This document shows positions 15,177-20,997 of a DNA stretch of 20,997 nucleotides, one piece after another. Numbering within the stretch: position 1 is the first letter of the stretch; each line of letters begins with the position of its first letter. This DNA comes from Methanomicrobiales archaeon (GTDB taxonomy: Archaea; Halobacteriota; Methanomicrobia; Methanomicrobiales; Methanoculleaceae), in contig JAAZGM010000113.1 in assembly GCA_012511245.1 (NCBI GenBank), forward strand, positions 1-20,997, written 5' to 3'. The position numbers and the translations under genes are program-made. The notes beneath the pieces were generated by a model. The model was not told the origin of the DNA. It saw nothing but the letters and a program-made list of their open reading frames with translations, and ran no database searches.

Positions 15177-16139
15177 ATGGTCGAGATCGGTTATAAACTC
15201 GCGAGCGAGGAGCACGCGCCCCTCGATCTGGTCTGCAACGCCCGTCAGGCGGAAGATGCGGGGTTCTCGTTTGCCATGATATCGGATCACTATCACCCCT
15301 GGACGAACCGGCAGGGGGAGAGCCCGTTTGTCTGGGGCGTGATCGGCGGCATATCGCAGGTGACGATGGACCTGAACCTGGTCACGGGCGTCACCTGTCC
15401 GACGATGCGGATTCACCCCGGTATCATCGCCCAGGCAGCCGCAACCGCCGCCGCGATGATGCCCGGGCGGTTCGCGCTGGGCCTCGGATCGGGGGAGAAC
15501 CTCAACGAACACGTCTTCGGTGACCGATGGCCGCCGGCGCGGGTCAGGATTGAGATGCTCGAAGAAGCGGTGGAGGTGATCCGGCTGCTCTGGGACGGCG
15601 GGATGCAGAACTTCTACGGCGCCTTCTACACGCTTGAGAATGCGCAGATCTTCTCGCTCCCGGAAGTCCTCCCCCCCATCTATATAGCATCGGAAGGCCC
15701 CGTCAGCGCATCCATGGCCGCACAGGCCGGTGACGGGTTCATCAACCCGGGCAGCAACGCCGAGAAGAACCTCATCGTCTTCCGGAACTCAGGCGGCGAA
15801 GGCAAACCAGCATACGTCGAGGCCTCGGTCTGCTGGGCGGAGACCGAAGAGGTCGGACAGATGACGGCCTACGAAGAGTGGCCGACTGCGGCAAACACCG
15901 GGGAACTCAACCGCCTCCTCCCCACGCCGGCCCACTACGAACAGGTGGCAGAGATGGTGACGGTGGAGGATGTGGCAAAGCACGTGGTCTGCGGCCCGGA
16001 TCCGGAGGCGCACATCAGAAAGATCGAGGAGAACATCAAGAAAGGGTTTGACCATATCTGCATCCACCAGATCGGGCAGCAGCAGCGTGAGTTCATGGAG
16101 TTCTACGAAAAAGAGGTCCTCCCGCACTTCACGAAGTAG
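15177..16139 (+). CDS. F420-dependent LLM-class oxidoreductase
   Basis: The 320-residue protein is a luciferase-like TIM barrel. It starts MVEIGYKLASEEHAPLDLVCNARQAEDAGFSFAMISDHYHPW and continues with SPFVWGVIGGISQVT, TGVTCPTMRIHPGIIAQAAATAAAMMPGRFALGLGSGENLNEHVFG. This pattern matches the subgroup containing F420-dependent glucose-6-phosphate dehydrogenase and F420-dependent alcohol dehydrogenase rather than the methylene-H4MPT reductase Mer. The substrate is unknown. Start chosen by the Shine-Dalgarno-like GGATGTGATG; ATG 15161 is out of frame. The close divergent promoter of HPS-RraA suggests possible shared control, but I cannot tie the functions together. Confidence 0.88.
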   Translation: MVEIGYKLASEEHAPLDLVCNARQAEDAGFSFAMISDHYHPWTNRQGESPFVWGVIGGISQVTMDLNLVTGVTCPTMRIHPGIIAQAAATAAAMMPGRFALGLGSGENLNEHVFGDRWPPARVRIEMLEEAVEVIRLLWDGGMQNFYGAFYTLENAQIFSLPEVLPPIYIASEGPVSASMAAQAGDGFINPGSNAEKNLIVFRNSGGEGKPAYVEASVCWAETEEVGQMTAYEEWPTAANTGELNRLLPTPAHYEQVAEMVTVEDVAKHVVCGPDPEAHIRKIEENIKKGFDHICIHQIGQQQREFMEFYEKEVLPHFTK

Positions 16140-16287
16140 CAGCCCGGCAGGAGTCCCCCCTATAAAGATCCGTGGGTCCGGCAGGATCAACCCTATTTTG
16201 TAGATCATTCTGCAATCTCTCTCGTAATCTCCCCCTCTGGTTACAGAGCATATGAGTATAGCATCTGCACTGGAGACCCTGACAGAG
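16140..16287. other. Intergenic spacer left of the repeat array
   Basis: No credible coding region is seen. CCGGCAGGA occurs twice (near 16144 and 16178). TATAAAGATC at 16161-16170 resembles a TATA box on either strand but lacks a purine-rich BRE on the plus strand. The rest is pyrimidine-rich. No convincing terminator for the upstream oxidoreductase gene is present; the longest T run is four. Confidence 0.5.
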
Positions 16288-16301
16288 AACCGCGCGCGGT
16301 T
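16288..16301. repeat. 14-bp perfect palindrome at the left edge of the array
   Basis: AACCGCGCGCGGTT is a perfect palindrome and lies where the first degenerate repeat unit begins. It is not found at the borders of the other units. Confidence 0.6.
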
Positions 16302-16508
16302 GCTCACCGGACATCGCGATGGCTACCACTCCCTCCTTCCAGCGCGGGCGGGGTGGGGCGACAGGAACGAGAGATGGGCAAAAACAGGGGAGCAAAACCC
16401 CCCACATCAGCCCACCATCCCCAACGGCGATGTCCACCACGGTCCAGTGTATGGGAAGACTCTGGAGAAGAACCATGCACGGCTTTCCCTCGGATATCGC
16501 CATGACTG

Positions 16509-16531
16509 CCCCCGCCCCCTGGGGGCGGGGG
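16509..16531. repeat. GC hairpin of repeat unit B
   Basis: CCCCCGCCCCC-T-GGGGGCGGGGG has perfect 11-bp arms. GGCC-GAA-GGCC follows at 16536-16546, a second small hairpin with a GAA loop. Confidence 0.85.
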
Positions 16532-16740
16532 AGGAGGCCGAAGGCCGGGCGGGGTGGGGGCGACAGATATGCTGCATTAACAGGAGCCACTGGAAAAGCC
16601 TTACAGGGCAGAGGCAGGGGAACAAAACCTCCCGCATCAGCGATACCCACCACAATCCACTGCGTGGGAAGACGCCGAAAAAAGGTGGCATATATGTCGC
16701 CTCCTCGGATACGGCTTTCGTGGGGATATCGCCATAACTG

Positions 16741-16762
16741 CCCCCGCCCCCTGGGGCGGGGG
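16741..16762. repeat. GC hairpin of repeat unit C
   Basis: CCCCCGCCCC-CT-GGGGCGGGGG has 10-bp arms. The following hairpin II region reads GCGCC-GAA-GGCCG, in which only three base pairs next to the loop form. Confidence 0.85.
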
Positions 16763-16981
16763 AGGAGCGCCGAAGGCCGGGCGGGGTGGGGGCGACAGAT
16801 ATGCTGCATTAACAGGGGCTACTGGAAAAGCCTTGCAAGGGTAGAGGCAGGGGAACAAACCCCCCCACATCAGCGATACCCACCCAATCCACTGCATGGG
16901 ATGTATAGGAAGATGCCGAAAAGAGGTAACATAGATACCGCCTCCCCGGATACGGCTTTCCCTCGGATATCGCCATGACTG

Positions 16982-17020
16982 CCCCCGCCCACTGGGGCGG
17001 GGGAGGAGCGCCGAAGGCGC
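16982..17020. repeat. Two adjacent hairpins of repeat unit D
   Basis: CCCCCGCCC-ACTG-GGGCGGGGG (16982-17003) has 9-bp arms. GCGCC-GAA-GGCGC (17008-17020) has 5-bp arms and the same GAA loop as in unit B, but with different stem bases, so the stem is kept while its sequence changes. Confidence 0.85.
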
Positions 17021-17090
17021 GGGCGGGGTGGGGCGATAGATATACCAAATTGGTGGGGGCTACAGGGAGAACCATACAGGGTAGAGAGAG

Positions 17091-17238
17091 ACGCGACCGG
17101 AATGGGGGCTATAACCACAACCCGGAAGACAAATAAGAAGATCCCCGGACGAGTATAGGCGAGATCTCGCAGAATAAGGGTCAAGCATCCCCGACCGGGA
17201 GTACGCCACAAAAGGACTGATACATCCGGCGGTCAAAG
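17091..17238. other. Intergenic spacer right of the repeat array
   Basis: No gene is seen. AAATAAGAAG (17131-17140) and GAGTATAGG (17151-17159) are weak TATA-like stretches for the downstream plus-strand gene. GCGAGATCTCGC at 17159-17170 is a perfect 12-bp palindrome. None sits at the usual 26-27 bp before ATG 17254. Confidence 0.45.
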
Positions 17239-17255
17239 ATCGTATGCGATACGAT
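17239..17255. promoter_or_regulatory. 17-bp inverted repeat over the DUF2115 start codon
   Basis: ATCGTAT-GCG-ATACGAT has perfect 7-bp arms and a 3-base centre. The right arm includes the A and T of ATG 17254. As DNA it could be an operator; as RNA it could form a stem that hides the start codon. No Shine-Dalgarno motif is present. Function is inferred. Confidence 0.45.
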
Positions 17256-17808
17256 GAGCACGGTCCGGAGCCCCACAGATACCCGCCGGGTTTGTTCCCG
17301 CCTGCGGGCAGCAACAACGCGAAGAGAGCTCGCAGCAGCCCTCTACCAGGAGGTATCACGGTACTCACTCCTCGACCTTCAGGCCATGCGCGCAAGGGTG
17401 GAGCGGGACCTCCGGTCGGTTCCCGCCGGATACCGGCAGCGCCTCTACCCAAGCGTCATGGAGCAGATATTTGCAACGCACCATACGCTCATATCCACCA
17501 TGCGGCGCAGCGGGGCGGACGTTCCGGATGAGTCGCTCCCGGTCGAGTTCCAGGACTTCTGCAACATGGTCGAGAAGACGTGCCTCCGCGAAGGAGAGGA
17601 AGAGCACCTCGAACTCCTCTACTTCCTCCTCGCCGCCTTCAACCTCTTCGCACTCTGCCGCCCCGCCCACCCGGTCGGCACACCGTTCCCCGGGGGGTCC
17701 GAGGTCGAGAGCAGGAATGGGGAGTACCTCTGCCCGGTCAGGGAGAAGGCCGACGACGTCGAGAACGCCCTCTGTCCCTACTGCCCGGCAAAACAGAGCG
17801 ATACATAA
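17254..17808 (+). CDS. DUF2115 / UPF0305 family protein (function unknown)
   Basis: The 184-residue soluble protein has HPVGTPFPGG (139-148) and a cysteine-rich end EYLCPVREKADDVENALCPYCPAKQ with C160, C174 and C177, which I recognise as the methanogen-restricted DUF2115 (UPF0305) family. The three cysteines, perhaps with C135 or a histidine, could bind a metal. The N-terminal half is helical and Arg-rich. No signal peptide or membrane segment is seen. The gene stands alone between the hairpin array and a convergent nitroreductase gene. ATG 17254 is the only start that fits; it lacks a Shine-Dalgarno motif. Confidence 0.82.
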   Translation: MSTVRSPTDTRRVCSRLRAATTRRELAAALYQEVSRYSLLDLQAMRARVERDLRSVPAGYRQRLYPSVMEQIFATHHTLISTMRRSGADVPDESLPVEFQDFCNMVEKTCLREGEEEHLELLYFLLAAFNLFALCRPAHPVGTPFPGGSEVESRNGEYLCPVREKADDVENALCPYCPAKQSDT

Positions 17809-17811
17809 TGT

Positions 17812-17819
17812 AAAAAAAA
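17812..17819 (-). terminator. Oligo-T terminator of the nitroreductase gene
   Basis: The minus strand reads T8 just 11 bp after the stop of the minus-strand gene, preceded by GGAACCC. This is a typical archaeal oligo-T terminator. It sits only 3 bp after the stop of the convergent DUF2115 gene. Confidence 0.65.
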
Positions 17820-17830
17820 GGGTTCCGGTC

Positions 17831-18358
17831 TTACTCTTCTTCGTAGCGCTCGAAGAACGCGACCTCATCGAGATCCTTCTTCTTCTTGATCTGGATCTCC
17901 TCGGGGTATCCTGCAGGCACGAGCGCAACAAGCGCATACTCCTCAGGGACGTTGAGGAGTCTCCGGACATCCTCGGCATAATCCTTCTTCTCGCCCGCGA
18001 CCCAGCAGGTTCCGATACCCCACGACTGGAGCGCAAGGATGATCTGCATCGTCGCCGCGCAACAGTCCTCGAGGTAGTACTTAGCATCCCTCTTCCCGAA
18101 GACTGCAAAACAGATCGGCGCATCGGCGATGAACCGCGCATTCTCAGCAAGACCGGCGATCGCCTGCAGCGTGTCGCGGTTCTGGATCGTCCCGAAGAGC
18201 CAGGGCTGCTCGTTTCGTGCCGTCGGAGCAAGGCGAGCGCAGTCAAGGGCGTCCCTGACGATCTTTTCCCCAACAGGGCTGTCCTTGTACTTCCGCACGC
18301 TGTGCCGGCTCCGTATCACAGTGATACCGAGATTGACCGTTCCACCAATCGGACTCAT
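17831..18358 (-). CDS. Nitroreductase family protein (FMN flavoprotein)
   Basis: The 175-residue protein carries the nitroreductase phosphate-binding start VIRSRHSVRKYKDSPV (14-29), ARLAPTARNEQPWLF (about 41-55), the dimer-interface block LEDCCAATMQIILALQSWGIGTCWVAG and VALVPAGYPEE. Such proteins bind FMN and reduce diverse substrates; the physiological substrate is unknown and could involve F420 or ferredoxin. Length is typical of the short archaeal subgroup. ATG 18358 has no Shine-Dalgarno motif but a TATA-like box at the right distance for a leaderless mRNA. KKKKD near the C-terminus is lysine-rich. Confidence 0.92.
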   Translation of the reverse strand: MSPIGGTVNLGITVIRSRHSVRKYKDSPVGEKIVRDALDCARLAPTARNEQPWLFGTIQNRDTLQAIAGLAENARFIADAPICFAVFGKRDAKYYLEDCCAATMQIILALQSWGIGTCWVAGEKKDYAEDVRRLLNVPEEYALVALVPAGYPEEIQIKKKKDLDEVAFFERYEEE

Positions 18359-18370
18359 GCAACGATGGTG

Positions 18371-18391
18371 GGTATTCCAGAACTAAATACC
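18371..18391 (-). promoter_or_regulatory. TATA-like box within an inverted repeat upstream of the nitroreductase gene
   Basis: The minus strand reads GTATTTAGTT at 18381-18390, centred about 27 bp before ATG 18358, so transcription would begin at the start codon. The box lies in the inverted repeat GGTATT-N9-AATACC (18371-18391), which could be a regulator site. Confidence 0.5.
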
Positions 18392-18420
18392 TTGGGGAGA
18401 CGGAAAACCGGGGAAGGGGC

Positions 18421-19617
18421 TCAGAAGATGGCCTGCAGCATCCCCAGCATGTTTGAAAAGCCGCCTCCAATGACCGCAGCCGGATCGATCCCGAGCACCG
18501 GGAAGATGAAGACGAAGTAGGCAATGGTCCCGAGCGTGCTCCCGACGTTTGCAAGAGCCGCGACCAGCACCACGCGAAAGAGCGGGATTCGCCGCATCTC
18601 CGAGAAGGTCTCCGCATCGATGATCTTGCGGAAATCCCCAACAGCAGGCTTACGCACCTTCGCCTCGACGATGGCCGCAAACCAGCCCGCCGCAAGCATG
18701 GGGTTGAGCGATGTCAGCCAGGAGACCGCAAACGCCGTGGCGGCCGAGAGGGGATGCCCGCCGGCCATCAGGGTGAATACCGCACTCAGGACGCCGTTGA
18801 TCACGATCCAGTAGAAGAGGGCGGCGAGCAGGACGTCCAGCCCCAGACCCGAGAAGGCTATCGCGGCGATCAGGAGGATGAAGAGGACGGTGACGGCCGC
18901 CCCGAGGATCTTTCCCCACGGCAGACTCTTCACCCCGGCGGTCAGGGTTGAGAGAGGGGGCAGCGTCTCCGGTGCGTCCAGGTACCGTTGCACCCCCTGG
19001 ATATGCCCGGCGCCGACGACCGCAAGCACCCGGTCATACCGGCTCCCGAGCATCAGGATCTGGTGGGCGAGGTAAGCGTCCCGCTCATCGATCAGGGCCT
19101 GGGCACCCCGGGGGGAGAACTTCCGGAACTCCTCCATCGCGGCGCTCACGACATCCTGGTTCGTGAACTCATCCACATCGATCTCCTGCCCCTCGACGCT
19201 CACGAGCGAGTAGATCAGGGCGCCGATGAGTTTGATCTTCTCCCAGATACCCATCTTGCCCCAGAACCGGGAGAGCGTGATCCGGATATCCCGGTCGATA
19301 AGCGCCACAGGCTTCTGGTGCGCCTCGGCCTCCTCGATCGCAACGAGCATCTCGGAGCCGGGTTTTACGCCGGTCTCAGCACCGATCCGCTGCTGGATGT
19401 AGGTGAGCACCCACTGAACGAGGAGCTGGCCGAAATTTCCGCCCTTCAGGATATCGGTGATCGAGGGCTCGGCCGTCTCCTCAGTGAGCGCAGTGAGCCT
19501 GCCCCGGTCGAGCTCGACGCCGACGACATCGGGCTCGAACCCTTCTATCGCGGAGCGAACCTCCTCGATACTCTTCTTTGAGACGTGTGCCGTCCCGACA
19601 AGGTGGATCTCAGCCAT
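18421..19617 (-). CDS. TraB/PrgY family membrane protein
   Basis: The 398-residue protein has the TraB/PrgY/TIKI-type core at the N-terminus: GTAHVS (8-13), VGVELD (32-37), LIDERDAYLAH (175-185) and VVGAGHIQGV (200-209). These hold the conserved His, Glu, Asp and Arg residues thought to form a metalloprotease-like site. The C-terminal half has about four to six membrane segments (near 237-257, 262-283, 292-318 and 347-375). Known members include PrgY/TraB, which limits peptide pheromone activity in Enterococcus; the archaeal substrate is unknown. ATG 19617 overlaps the upstream gene by 8 bp, so the two are translated together. Confidence 0.92.
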   Translation of the reverse strand: MAEIHLVGTAHVSKKSIEEVRSAIEGFEPDVVGVELDRGRLTALTEETAEPSITDILKGGNFGQLLVQWVLTYIQQRIGAETGVKPGSEMLVAIEEAEAHQKPVALIDRDIRITLSRFWGKMGIWEKIKLIGALIYSLVSVEGQEIDVDEFTNQDVVSAAMEEFRKFSPRGAQALIDERDAYLAHQILMLGSRYDRVLAVVGAGHIQGVQRYLDAPETLPPLSTLTAGVKSLPWGKILGAAVTVLFILLIAAIAFSGLGLDVLLAALFYWIVINGVLSAVFTLMAGGHPLSAATAFAVSWLTSLNPMLAAGWFAAIVEAKVRKPAVGDFRKIIDAETFSEMRRIPLFRVVLVAALANVGSTLGTIAYFVFIFPVLGIDPAAVIGGGFSNMLGMLQAIF

Positions 19618-20152
19618 CGAGCACCTTCATACCTTCACTGTCGATCACGGCGCGCTTCCCCGGCGGCACCACCGCCTCCCGGAAGACGGCGCGGATACCG
19701 GCCTCCTCCTCCGCCTCGGCTGCCTGCCGCCTGCAGAGATCGGCCGCCGCATCGTGCGCATCACAGGGAGAGAGCGGTGCACCGAGACCGGGGCACTCTG
19801 ATACCGCAAGATCGTCGTCCACCAGCATGAACGGATAGGTGCGGCAGATCCAGGGGCGGTGAACGTAGATCGAGCACCGCCCTCCGTGGAGGAAGATGCA
19901 GGCCTCATCGGTTCTCCGGATGCACCAGGCAAGAGTATACTCGCCGCCGGTTCCGGCGGTGATGAAGTCGGGATAAGGTTCAGCGATCTCCTCCCAGGCC
20001 ATGCCCGTCGCCGCCATGATCGCCCGGATCTCCGCCGGGCTCACCAGAACGAGGTTCGAGTCCTCCGCGACCCGGCGGCAGCAGGCACCGCACTCCCGGC
20101 AACAAAACCCGATCGACTCGATCCGGCCAGTAACATCATCTACTTCGAGCAT
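19610..20152 (-). CDS. YkgJ family cysteine cluster protein (UPF0153)
   Basis: The 180-residue protein has GFCCRECGACCRR with C17, C18, C21, C24 and C25, the CxxCxxCC signature of this family, and later CIFLHGGRCSIYVHRPWICRTYPF, matching the usual C-x-Y-xx-RP-xx-CR-xxP block. The cysteines probably bind zinc or an Fe-S cluster. The biochemical role is unknown. Its stop overlaps the TraB-like start (19610-19617), forming a two-gene unit. No Shine-Dalgarno motif or well-placed TATA box is seen directly before ATG 20152; the promoter may be further upstream. Confidence 0.9.
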   Translation of the reverse strand: MLEVDDVTGRIESIGFCCRECGACCRRVAEDSNLVLVSPAEIRAIMAATGMAWEEIAEPYPDFITAGTGGEYTLAWCIRRTDEACIFLHGGRCSIYVHRPWICRTYPFMLVDDDLAVSECPGLGAPLSPCDAHDAAADLCRRQAAEAEEEAGIRAVFREAVVPPGKRAVIDSEGMKVLDG

Positions 20153-20324
20153 GGGATGGTAGGATGTTGAGAAGGGATCCGCCCGTCAACGGCCCGGCCG
20201 ACCTCCAGGTGCCGTAGGACACCACAGAGGCGCTCATAAGGGGACGCCATCGTCTCCACGCTATAGATATCCGGTTCTGCGGATCTCCAGAGGATCATAT
20301 GGCTGGACAATCCATGGTTATTGA

Positions 20325-20355
20325 CCACGTAACGTGGAAGCATTGCTTATAGATG
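20325..20355. promoter_or_regulatory. Two adjacent palindromes next to a TATA-like box, upstream of the YkgJ-TraB unit
   Basis: CCACGT-A-ACGTGG (20325-20337) and AAGCA-T-TGCTT (20338-20348) directly follow one another, centres 12 bp apart. On the minus strand TCTATAAG (20348-20355) would place a transcript start near 20325-20330, about 170 bp before the YkgJ start. A second minus-strand TATA-like stretch, GATATCTATAGC, lies at about 20261-20272. Role inferred. Confidence 0.4.
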
Positions 20356-20360
20356 GATGT

Positions 20361-20365
20361 AAAAA
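20361..20365 (-). terminator. Short oligo-T run after the cobT-like gene
   Basis: The minus strand reads CCTTTTTAC 15 bp after the stop of the cobT-like gene. T5 is a modest archaeal termination signal and precedes the candidate promoter of the next minus-strand unit. Confidence 0.4.
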
Positions 20366-20379
20366 GGTATAGTCCTTCC

Positions 20380-20997
20380 TCAGGCATACCGCTCGACGAA
20401 ATCAAAGACCTTCCGGGTGATCTCTTCAGGACTGTAGCCCATGAGGTATGCGAGCATCAGGGCTCCTCCTGCCCCGGTCCCCTCCTTGACCTCACCGATA
20501 CAGTAGCGGGCGAGTCCGGCGTGCCCGATACCGGCAAAGTCCGGGTCGACATAATATGCAGCGGTGCCGAGATCGGCAGCCGACCGGGCGAACCGGGCGG
20601 ACGGATCATCCCTGACGTAGACCGTCGTCGCAAGCCGCGGCACCCGTTTTCCGAGCCCTTTCAGGACGGCGGCAACGGCGAGCATCTGGGTCCCGCCCGC
20701 AAAGAGAACTTCGCCCGTGTAGGTGCTTGCGATCCCGGCAGCGACCGGCATCATGGGATCGCCCGCGGCACGGAGGATATCAAGAGGGCGCTTTGCACCC
20801 GTCGCATCGATCCGGGCAAGCGTCTCACGGCAGACGGCATCCTTCAGCCCGAGAGGGTTGTCTGCAAACGCGCTGCTGACCGAGGCATCGTAGCCGAGCG
20901 CACGCAGGACACAGAGGGCGGTGGTCGTCCCGCCCGGGACACACTCCCCGAGCACCAGGAGATCGCTGTACTGCGAAAGGAGCCTCCCGATCGCCTC
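20380..20997 (-). CDS. cobT: CobT-like nicotinate-nucleotide-dimethylbenzimidazole phosphoribosyltransferase, archaeal type (partial at the right edge)
   Basis: The reverse frame is open from the window edge to a TGA at 20380-20382, with 205 residues visible. LVLGECVPGGTTTALCVLRALGYDASVSSAF, GAGDPMMP-like AAGDPMMPVAAGIA, FAGGTQMLAVAAVL and KEGTGAGGALMLAYLMG match the C-terminal two thirds of the archaeal CobT family (TIGR00303-like). The family is linked to assembly of the lower ligand of cobamides, cofactors needed by methanogen methyltransferases; in archaea the exact activated base differs by species. GTG 20953 is internal, as the frame continues 14 codons to the edge (EAIGRLLSQYSDLL). The N-terminus is outside the window. 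Confidence 0.9.
   Translation of the reverse strand, partial: EAIGRLLSQYSDLLVLGECVPGGTTTALCVLRALGYDASVSSAFADNPLGLKDAVCRETLARIDATGAKRPLDILRAAGDPMMPVAAGIASTYTGEVLFAGGTQMLAVAAVLKGLGKRVPRLATTVYVRDDPSARFARSAADLGTAAYYVDPDFAGIGHAGLARYCIGEVKEGTGAGGALMLAYLMGYSPEEITRKVFDFVERYA

Larger units (their letters stand above)
16295..17090. repeat. Array of four imperfect tandem repeats (about 232-241 bp) with GC hairpins
   Basis: Units align at 16295-16478 (A, 184 bp, degenerate), 16479-16710 (B, 232 bp), 16711-16951 (C, 241 bp) and 16952-17090 (D, 3' truncated). B-D start with ACGGCTTTC....GGATATCGCCAT.ACTG, then a long GC hairpin, a second GAA-loop hairpin, GGGCGGGGTGGGG, GCGA.AGATAT and, in B and C, a 150-bp tail including GGATACCC-like and AATCCACTGC.TGGGA segments. 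Frames stay open on both strands because of base composition, but unit lengths differ by numbers that are not multiples of three between matched segments, so I read the array as non-coding. Function unknown. Confidence 0.88.

Noticed and set aside
16161..16170. Promoter reading into the repeat array (TATAAAGATC)
   Set aside because: A TATA-like core is present but the upstream bases are all C, which does not fit a BRE, and no gene follows at a suitable distance.
16295..17090. CRISPR array
   Set aside because: The period is 232-241 bp, the repeated part fills the unit, there are no unique spacers of uniform length and no cas genes.
16129..17211. Long open frames on both strands across the repeat array, giving Pro/Arg/Gly-rich translations
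   Set aside because: They arise from GC-rich repeats without stops. The repeated segments shift frame between units and no known domain appears.
20140..20343. 67-codon minus-strand frame upstream of the YkgJ gene
   Set aside because: It has no recognisable motif or Shine-Dalgarno signal, overlaps the YkgJ start, and its ATG lies upstream of the predicted transcript start. A small leader peptide cannot be fully excluded.

Overview
The window is archaeal and almost certainly comes from a high-GC methanogen of the Methanomicrobiales; a Methanoculleus-like genome is my best guess. The reasons are archaeal ribosomal proteins and RNA polymerase subunits in an archaeal order, a modified (archaeal) mevalonate pathway, an F420-dependent LLM-family oxidoreductase, a hexulose-phosphate synthase fused to an RraA-like domain, a DUF2115/UPF0305 protein, and tRNA genes without an encoded CCA. 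The genus is inferred from gene content and base composition only.

Left part (1-6201): the 3' end of a deoxyhypusine synthase gene, then tRNA-Ser(GCU), then one long plus-strand translation and transcription block: uS13, uS4, uS11, Rpo3 (RpoD), eL18, uL13, uS9, Rpo10 (RpoN), tRNA-Pro(CGG), Rpo6 (RpoK), enolase, uS2. Genes overlap or lie a few bases apart, and most have Shine-Dalgarno motifs resembling GGAGGTGATC. tRNA-Pro begins on the base after the rpoN stop codon.

Middle part (6230-13734): the plus-strand block continues as a MEMO1-like protein, mevalonate kinase, isopentenyl phosphate kinase, type 2 IPP isomerase, archaeal RNase J, a short-chain prenyl diphosphate synthase and glutamyl-tRNA synthetase, ending in a T6 run. 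The isoprenoid genes lead from mevalonate through isopentenyl phosphate and IPP/DMAPP to the precursor of archaeal ether lipids. The decarboxylation step between mevalonate phosphate and isopentenyl phosphate is not encoded here.

Right part (13789-20997): single genes and short units on both strands. A bifunctional HPS-RraA gene (minus) is divergent from an F420-dependent LLM oxidoreductase (plus). A 1.1-kb non-coding stretch holds four imperfect tandem repeats with strong GC hairpins. Then come a DUF2115 gene (plus), a nitroreductase (minus), a YkgJ-TraB two-gene unit (minus) and the 3' part of an archaeal CobT-type gene (minus). Several of these genes lack a Shine-Dalgarno motif and have a TATA-like box about 27 bp before the start codon, which suggests leaderless mRNAs. 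Two of them (HPS-RraA and DUF2115) have a palindrome lying on the start codon.

I do not see a defence system, CRISPR array, insertion sequence or prophage. The most unexplained parts are the hairpin repeat array at 16.3-17.1 kb and the palindromes at the starts of the flanking genes.
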